Positions 43,144-47,534 of a stretch of 47,534 nt of DNA are shown here, one piece after another. Below the pieces are notes generated by a model that searched no databases, had not been told where the DNA came from, and worked only from the letters and a program-made list of their open reading frames with translations. The stretch is from Lachnospiraceae bacterium (GTDB taxonomy: Bacteria > Bacillota > Clostridia > Lachnospirales > Lachnospiraceae), in assembly GCA_024698345.1 (NCBI GenBank), contig JAILRH010000002.1, positions 1 to 47,534 on the forward strand, read 5' to 3'. Both the position numbers and the translations under genes were made by a program. Positions within the stretch are counted from its first letter, which is position 1. The number at the start of each line of letters is the position of its first letter.

Positions 43144-44132
43144 TTTGTTACACTTATAGGACGCGTAGTGTATCTTATGATAATAAAAGCGGATATGTAT
43201 ACTGATATGGCCGGTGAAGTACAACAGAGGGAAAGACTAATAAAAGCAGCAAGAGGTTTGATTTATGACAGAAACGGAAAATATAATCTTGAGGGTGTCA
43301 AAATTGATGAGGATTACAGGAGGTATTATCCTTACGGAAGTCTTGCATCTAAGGTGATGGGGTTTACGGGAAGCGATAATCAGGGAATACTTGAACTTGA
43401 AGCAAAGTATGATTCATACATGATGGGCATTGATGGGAGAATACTAACCCTGACAGATGCCAAAGGTATTGAAGATGAAGATGCACTAGAGGTGAGAGAA
43501 GAGCCAAATCAGGGAAATAATAGCAATGGTTAATGCACCTGAATTTGATCTTAATAATCCGTTTCAGTTGAATTATGAGAGCGATATAAGAAAAGGGACA
43601 AAAAAATATCAGAATGAGTTAAACAAAATGTGGAGAAACCAGTGTATCAACGATACTTATGAGCCGGGCTCCACATTTAAAATTGTAACGGCTGCCGCAG
43701 CTCTTGAGGAAGGCGTAGTAAAACTGCAGGACAGTTTTTACTGCCCCGATATAAGATTGTTGATGACAGGAGAATCAGGATGGAAAAATCATTAAATACT
43801 TTGACTATCCTATACAAAATGGTGTATTATCAAGGGATAGGTCACAAGATATGAAATATATTCTTGAAAAGGTGGTCGCAGATGGAACTGGAAATAAGGC
43901 TTACATTGAAGAAATGAGGATTGGAGGAAAGACAGCAACCTCCCAAAAACTTCCAAGGAATTCCGGAAAATACGTTTCTTCGTTTATGTCCTTTGCACCC
44001 GCCGATAATCCGCGCGTTATTTCTATTATAATAGTAGATGAACCGAAAGGAATGTATTACGGAGGAACAGTTGTAGGCCCTCTGATGAAAAAACTAAATG
44101 AGAACATACTGCCGTACTTATTAAAGGAATAG
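43144..44132 (+). pseudogene. spoVD: Decayed SpoVD-like penicillin-binding protein gene with deletions and frameshifts
   Basis: Three reading-frame pieces together read as one class B PBP. Piece 1 (from 43144, no start codon, stop 43533) has LIGRVVYLMIIKADMY, ERLIKAARGLIYDRNG and, after a missing stretch, YPYGSLASKVMGFTG. Piece 2 (frame +1, about 43514-43795) has FDLNNPF and the active-site EPGSTFK. Piece 3 (about 43767-44132) has the C-terminus GGKTATSQKLPR...YVSSFMSFAPADNP, where KTG has become KTA. The N-terminal part, most of the pedestal and about 150 residues containing the SxN motif are gone. It lies between the intact PBP gene and murD, where spoVD-like genes are expected. AAGGAGAG at 43131 survives. 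Confidence 0.92.
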
Positions 44133-44148
44133 TTAAAAGGAGATTGTT

Positions 44149-45504
44149 ATGGAACTGAAGAATAAGAGAATATTAGTTGCAGGATCAGGAAAAAGTGGAA
44201 TAGGAGCGGTTTCTCTGTTACAGAAAATTGGAGCCGATATCACATTGTATGATGGAAATTCAGCTTTGACTGAAGAAATTGTAAAAGAAAAACTTGATAA
44301 TGCTGATGGAGTTAAGTTCGTATTTGGCGAACTGTCATCAGAAGTTATCGGTAACATAGACTTGATGGTGTTAAGTCCGGGTATTGCCGTTGATGCTCCT
44401 TTTGTTAACGAGGTTAGAGATGCAGGGGTTCCTATCTGGGGTGAGATTGAACTTGCATATAATGTTGCAAAAGGAAAACTCATCGCAATAACAGGTACAA
44501 ACGGAAAGACTACAACAACTTCTCTTGTTGGAGAAATCATGGCAAATTATTATAAGAAAGTTGATGTTGTTGGAAATATTGGTAATCCTTATACAACAAC
44601 AGCATTTGAATCTGATGAAGAAACAGTCACAGTTGCTGAAATTAGCAGTTTTCAGTTAGAGACTATCCATGAGTTCAAGCCGGATGTATCAGCAGTTCTT
44701 AATATTACACCGGATCATTTGAACAGACATTACACAATGGATAATTACGCTAACGTAAAGATGAGCATTGCAAAGAATCAGGATGAGAATCAGGTTATAG
44801 TACTCAACTATGAAGATGAAATTATCAGAGAAAAGGCTTCTAAGTTAAAAAACAAGATTGTTTATTTTAGCAGCAAGAACAAATTAGAAGAGGGGATTTA
44901 CCTTGACGGTGACAACATTGTTTACAGTGCGGATGGAAAGCAGGAAGTTATAACTACTGTTTTTGATACAAGCCTTGTAGGAATACATAATATTGAAAAT
45001 ATAATGGCTGCAATCGGTATATCGATTAATATGGGAGTGCCAAATGATATTATCAGACAGTCAATTCATGACTTTAAGGCTGTTGAACACAGAATAGAGT
45101 ATGTAACGACAAAGGATGATGTTATTTACTACAATGACTCAAAAGGCACAAATACAGATGCTTCAATCAAAGCGATAGAAGCTATGAGCAGACCTACAAT
45201 TCTTATTGCAGGTGGCTACGATAAAAAATCAGAATTTGATGAGTGGGTAGAAGCCTTTGGAGACAAAATAAAGACTTTGGTTCTCTTGGGTGAAACGGCA
45301 GATAAGATTGCCAAGACTGCAAAGAAACATGGTTTTGAAAATATTATTATGACACAGTCACTTGAGGAGGCTGTAAAGGTGAGTGCGCAGAAAGCAGAGC
45401 CTAATGATGCTGTTTTATTATCCCCTGCATGTGCAAGCTGGGATATGTTTGACAGTTATGAGCAACGAGGCGAATTGTTTAAACAGTTTGTTAAAAATCT
45501 TTAG
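44149..45504 (+). CDS. murD: UDP-N-acetylmuramoyl-L-alanine--D-glutamate ligase MurD
   Basis: The 451-residue product adds D-Glu to UDP-MurNAc-L-Ala in the cytosol. The ATP loop GTNGKTTTT starts at residue 116. Other signatures are ISSFQLETIHEFKPDVSAVLNITPDHLNRH, VEHRIEYV, NDSKGTNTDA and the C-terminal LLSPACASWDMFDSYEQRGE. Length is normal. AAAAGGAG lies upstream of the start, 16 bp after the pseudogene ends. mraY, which normally precedes murD here, is absent. Confidence 0.97.
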   Translation: MELKNKRILVAGSGKSGIGAVSLLQKIGADITLYDGNSALTEEIVKEKLDNADGVKFVFGELSSEVIGNIDLMVLSPGIAVDAPFVNEVRDAGVPIWGEIELAYNVAKGKLIAITGTNGKTTTTSLVGEIMANYYKKVDVVGNIGNPYTTTAFESDEETVTVAEISSFQLETIHEFKPDVSAVLNITPDHLNRHYTMDNYANVKMSIAKNQDENQVIVLNYEDEIIREKASKLKNKIVYFSSKNKLEEGIYLDGDNIVYSADGKQEVITTVFDTSLVGIHNIENIMAAIGISINMGVPNDIIRQSIHDFKAVEHRIEYVTTKDDVIYYNDSKGTNTDASIKAIEAMSRPTILIAGGYDKKSEFDEWVEAFGDKIKTLVLLGETADKIAKTAKKHGFENIIMTQSLEEAVKVSAQKAEPNDAVLLSPACASWDMFDSYEQRGELFKQFVKNL

Positions 45505-45527
45505 AAATAAGCAAAGAGGAATTGTTG

Positions 45528-46697
45528 ATGAGTAGAAACGAAGGTCCACAGGATGACAGAAATAAAGAAAATCAAATAGATACTCAGTCAAGAGAGAGAA
45601 GAAAAGTCAGTTATTTTGATTACAGCCTTCTGTTTGTAATTATTTTCCTGATTTGTTTTGGATTTCTTATGATGTATAGCGCCAGTTCTTTTAGCGGAAC
45701 TTTGAAATACGGAGACTCAAGATACTTCCTTAATAAGCAGCTTAAAGCGAGTTTCTTAGGGTTACTGGTTATGATTGGATGCATGGTTATCAATTATAAT
45801 CTGCTTAAAAAGTTTTCGGTTTTGATGTATGGAGCTTCTCTTGTTATGGTTACACTTGTTTGGTCTCCGATTGGAATGGAGTTTAACGGAGCGAGAAGAT
45901 GGATAAGTGTTTTGGGAATGTCATTCCAGCCAGCTGAATTTGTTAAACTCACAGTCATTATAATTACTGCCCATTATCTGACACTGAACTACAAACGTCT
46001 GAATAACTTTGTGGAAGTTTTTAAAGCTATGGGATTTGGGATTTTTGGAACGCTATGGGTAGGTATTATTACTAAAAACATGAGTTCTGCAATTATCATA
46101 ATGGCGATTACATTTGTTATGGTATTTGTTGCCAGTAAGAATTGGAAAGAATTTATTCTGATGGGATTGGCAATGATACCTGTAGCTGTTGCCGGTATTT
46201 TTCTTGCGGCATTCAGAGCGGAAAGATTCAAAGTATGGCTGCATCCGGTTAAGTATTCGTCAAAGGGTGGTTATCAGATACTGCAGGGATTGTATGCAAT
46301 TGGTTCCGGAGGAATTCTCGGAAAAGGATTAGGACAGAGCGTACAGAAATTGGGATATATTCCGGAGGCACAGAATGATTATGTGTTTGCAATTATCTGT
46401 GAGGAGCTTGGACTTGTAGGTGCTTTTGCAGTTATTTTCATGTTTATGTTTATAATTTACAGAATGTACATAATAGCAAACAATGCTCCGAATCTGTTTG
46501 CATCAATGATGGTAGTGGGAGTTATGACCCAGATAGCTATTCAGGTAATACTTAACATTGCCGTTGTTACAAAAGCATTGCCGAATACCGGAGTTACGCT
46601 TCCGTTTATCAGTTACGGAGGAACTTCCGTACTGTTCTTAATGTTTGAGATTGGTATTGTTCTGGGAGTTTCAAGAACTATCAGAAGAATTAACTGA
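45528..46697 (+). CDS. ftsW: SEDS-family peptidoglycan polymerase FtsW
   Basis: This 389-residue polytopic membrane protein polymerises lipid II at the septum together with the class B PBP. About ten hydrophobic segments are visible. FLMMYSASSF, GARRWI, FQPAEFVKL, GILGKGLGQSVQKLGYIPEAQNDYVFAIICEELG and LPFISYGGTSVLF are family signatures. The start is taken as ATG 45528, with AAAGAGGA 7 bases upstream; two TTG codons just before it are in frame but too close to the site. SpoVE and RodA are the alternatives within the family; position after murD favours FtsW/SpoVE. murG, usually next, is absent. Confidence 0.94.
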   Translation: MSRNEGPQDDRNKENQIDTQSRERRKVSYFDYSLLFVIIFLICFGFLMMYSASSFSGTLKYGDSRYFLNKQLKASFLGLLVMIGCMVINYNLLKKFSVLMYGASLVMVTLVWSPIGMEFNGARRWISVLGMSFQPAEFVKLTVIIITAHYLTLNYKRLNNFVEVFKAMGFGIFGTLWVGIITKNMSSAIIIMAITFVMVFVASKNWKEFILMGLAMIPVAVAGIFLAAFRAERFKVWLHPVKYSSKGGYQILQGLYAIGSGGILGKGLGQSVQKLGYIPEAQNDYVFAIICEELGLVGAFAVIFMFMFIIYRMYIIANNAPNLFASMMVVGVMTQIAIQVILNIAVVTKALPNTGVTLPFISYGGTSVLFLMFEIGIVLGVSRTIRRIN

Positions 46698-46720
46698 CCC
46701 GATTTGGAGATGAGAACTAT

Positions 46721-47431
46721 ATGAAAAAGAAGATAATTATTATCGTCAGTATACTGTTTTTTTTGATGGCAATAATACTAATTGTTATTGCTAATATGAG
46801 AATTGACAGTGTAGTAATAGAGGGAAATGAGCAGTGTAAAGAACAGCAGATAAGACAGTCTGTTCTGGGAGATGGATTGGGAAATAATGTTGCTGTTGTG
46901 TGGCTAAAGAGAAAACTCGGTAAAAAAACAGAGATTCCATTTGTTGAGAAGTATGATATAGATATTCTTACAATGAACAAGATTAAAATTACAGTCTATG
47001 AAAAAAAGATTGTCGGGTATGTTGATTATCTTGGAACGTATATGTATTTTGACAAAGATGGAATAGTAGTAGAAACAAGTGACAGAAAAATTAAAGGTAT
47101 TCCAAAGATAACAGGAATTGATTTCGACTATGTACTATTATATGAAAGACTTCCTGTTAAAAATGATCAGGTATTTGATTTGATTTTGAATGTTACTCAG
47201 ACCTTGCAGAAGTATAATCTTTCAGTAAAAAAAATATACATTTCCGAAAATCTTGAAATAACGGTTTACAAAAAAAATGTAAAAGTTTATTTTGGAACCG
47301 ATAAGGATCTGAGTGAAAAAATAGCTACACTGAGTGATATGCAGAATGAATTAAAAGATTACTCAGGAACGCTTGATATGTCAAAACTTGACAGGGAAGG
47401 AGTGGGATATCATATAAAAACCGACCAATAG
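46721..47431 (+). CDS. divIB: Cell-division protein DivIB/FtsQ
   Basis: This 236-residue bitopic protein has a short basic N-terminus, one membrane helix (about 5-25) and a POTRA domain (about 27-95, RIDSVVIEGNEQCKEQQIRQSVL). A beta domain of the FtsQ/DivIB type follows (GYVDYLGTYMYFDKDGIVVE, IPKITGIDF). It scaffolds FtsL and DivIC at the septum. Identity rests on this architecture and its place at the end of the cluster, after ftsW. GGAGATGAG precedes the ATG. Confidence 0.88.
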   Translation: MKKKIIIIVSILFFLMAIILIVIANMRIDSVVIEGNEQCKEQQIRQSVLGDGLGNNVAVVWLKRKLGKKTEIPFVEKYDIDILTMNKIKITVYEKKIVGYVDYLGTYMYFDKDGIVVETSDRKIKGIPKITGIDFDYVLLYERLPVKNDQVFDLILNVTQTLQKYNLSVKKIYISENLEITVYKKNVKVYFGTDKDLSEKIATLSDMQNELKDYSGTLDMSKLDREGVGYHIKTDQ

Positions 47432-47475
47432 TGCAAAATATATGCAAAAGTTTTATATTTTAAGAAAAATTTGTA

Positions 47476-47504
47476 TTGATATTTTTTATAATTAATTATA
47501 TTAT
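47476..47504 (+). promoter_or_regulatory. Predicted promoter at the right edge, for a gene outside the window
   Basis: TTGATA at 47476-47481, a 17-bp spacer and TATTAT at 47499-47504 in a very AT-rich 103-bp tail. An ATG at 47526 may begin the next gene, but no good ribosome binding site is visible. The next gene cannot be identified from the few bases shown. Confidence 0.5.
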
Positions 47505-47534
47505 ATAAACTATACGGGAATTTTTATGTCTACC

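Noticed and set aside
43168-44132. Three separate small genes in place of the pseudogene
   Set aside because: The pieces align in order to one PBP of SpoVD type, lie in different frames, and lack proper starts. One ancestral gene with deletions explains all three.

Overview
The window looks like a core-genome segment of a low-GC Gram-positive bacterium of the class Clostridia, most probably Lachnospiraceae. The reasons are the AT-rich codon use, strong AGGAGG-type ribosome binding sites, Bacillota-type gene orders (rimP-nusA-rnpM-ylxQ-infB-rbfA; priA-def-fmt; stp-prkC-rsgA-rpe; mraZ-rsmH-ftsL-pbp), a NusA with an acidic tail, and a eukaryote-type HisA. I cannot name the species. Every gene I accept is on the + strand. 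I see no tRNA, rRNA, CRISPR array or intact transposase.

Layout. (1) 1-2368: an accessory pair, a 5'-truncated small protein followed by a DUF2974/Mbeg1-like alpha/beta-hydrolase with a helical C-terminus. It resembles an antibacterial lipase effector with its immunity partner. (2) 2398-11734: the translation/ribosome-maturation cluster rimP, nusA, rnpM(ylxR), ylxQ, infB, rbfA, nrnA, truB, ribF. It starts with a near-consensus promoter and a terminator-like hairpin in the leader, a plausible attenuator. (3) 11727-15406: rpsO with a structured leader and terminator, a lone prepilin peptidase, and pnp with a long hairpin leader. (4) 15525-18903: a small membrane protein, a cysteine-synthase-family enzyme, O-acetylhomoserine sulfhydrylase and a eukaryote-type hisA overlapping it. 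(5) 19107-22828: uppP and ftsK. (6) 23020-26244: fhs and folD, two one-carbon folate genes separated by a 705-bp non-coding block. That block holds a 64-bp tandem repeat array, two flanking palindromes and a 45-bp segment that recurs inverted between truB and ribF. (7) 26249-36403: priA, def, fmt, a membrane zinc peptidase, rlmN, stp, prkC, rsgA, rpe. (8) 36556-38622: ychF and lgt. (9) 38753-47431: a division/cell-wall (dcw) cluster with an MraZ-type operator array, mraZ, rsmH, ftsL, a class B penicillin-binding protein, a decayed second PBP of SpoVD type, murD, ftsW and divIB/ftsQ. mraY, murE, murF and murG are not in it.

How the genes work together. Region 2 with rpsO and pnp supplies transcription elongation/termination, initiation factor, 30S maturation and RNA decay. 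Region 7 couples N-formylmethionine handling (fmt, def) with a PASTA kinase/PP2C pair and the ribosome GTPase RsgA. fhs and folD make 10-formyl-THF, the substrate of fmt. uppP, lgt and region 9 serve envelope synthesis and division.

The least ordinary parts are the lipase effector-like pair at the left edge, the leader hairpin before rimP, the repeat-rich block between fhs and folD, the N/R/G-rich 90-bp repeats in infB, and the multiply deleted spoVD-like pseudogene beside a PBP gene whose C-terminal DNA repeat runs through its stop codon.
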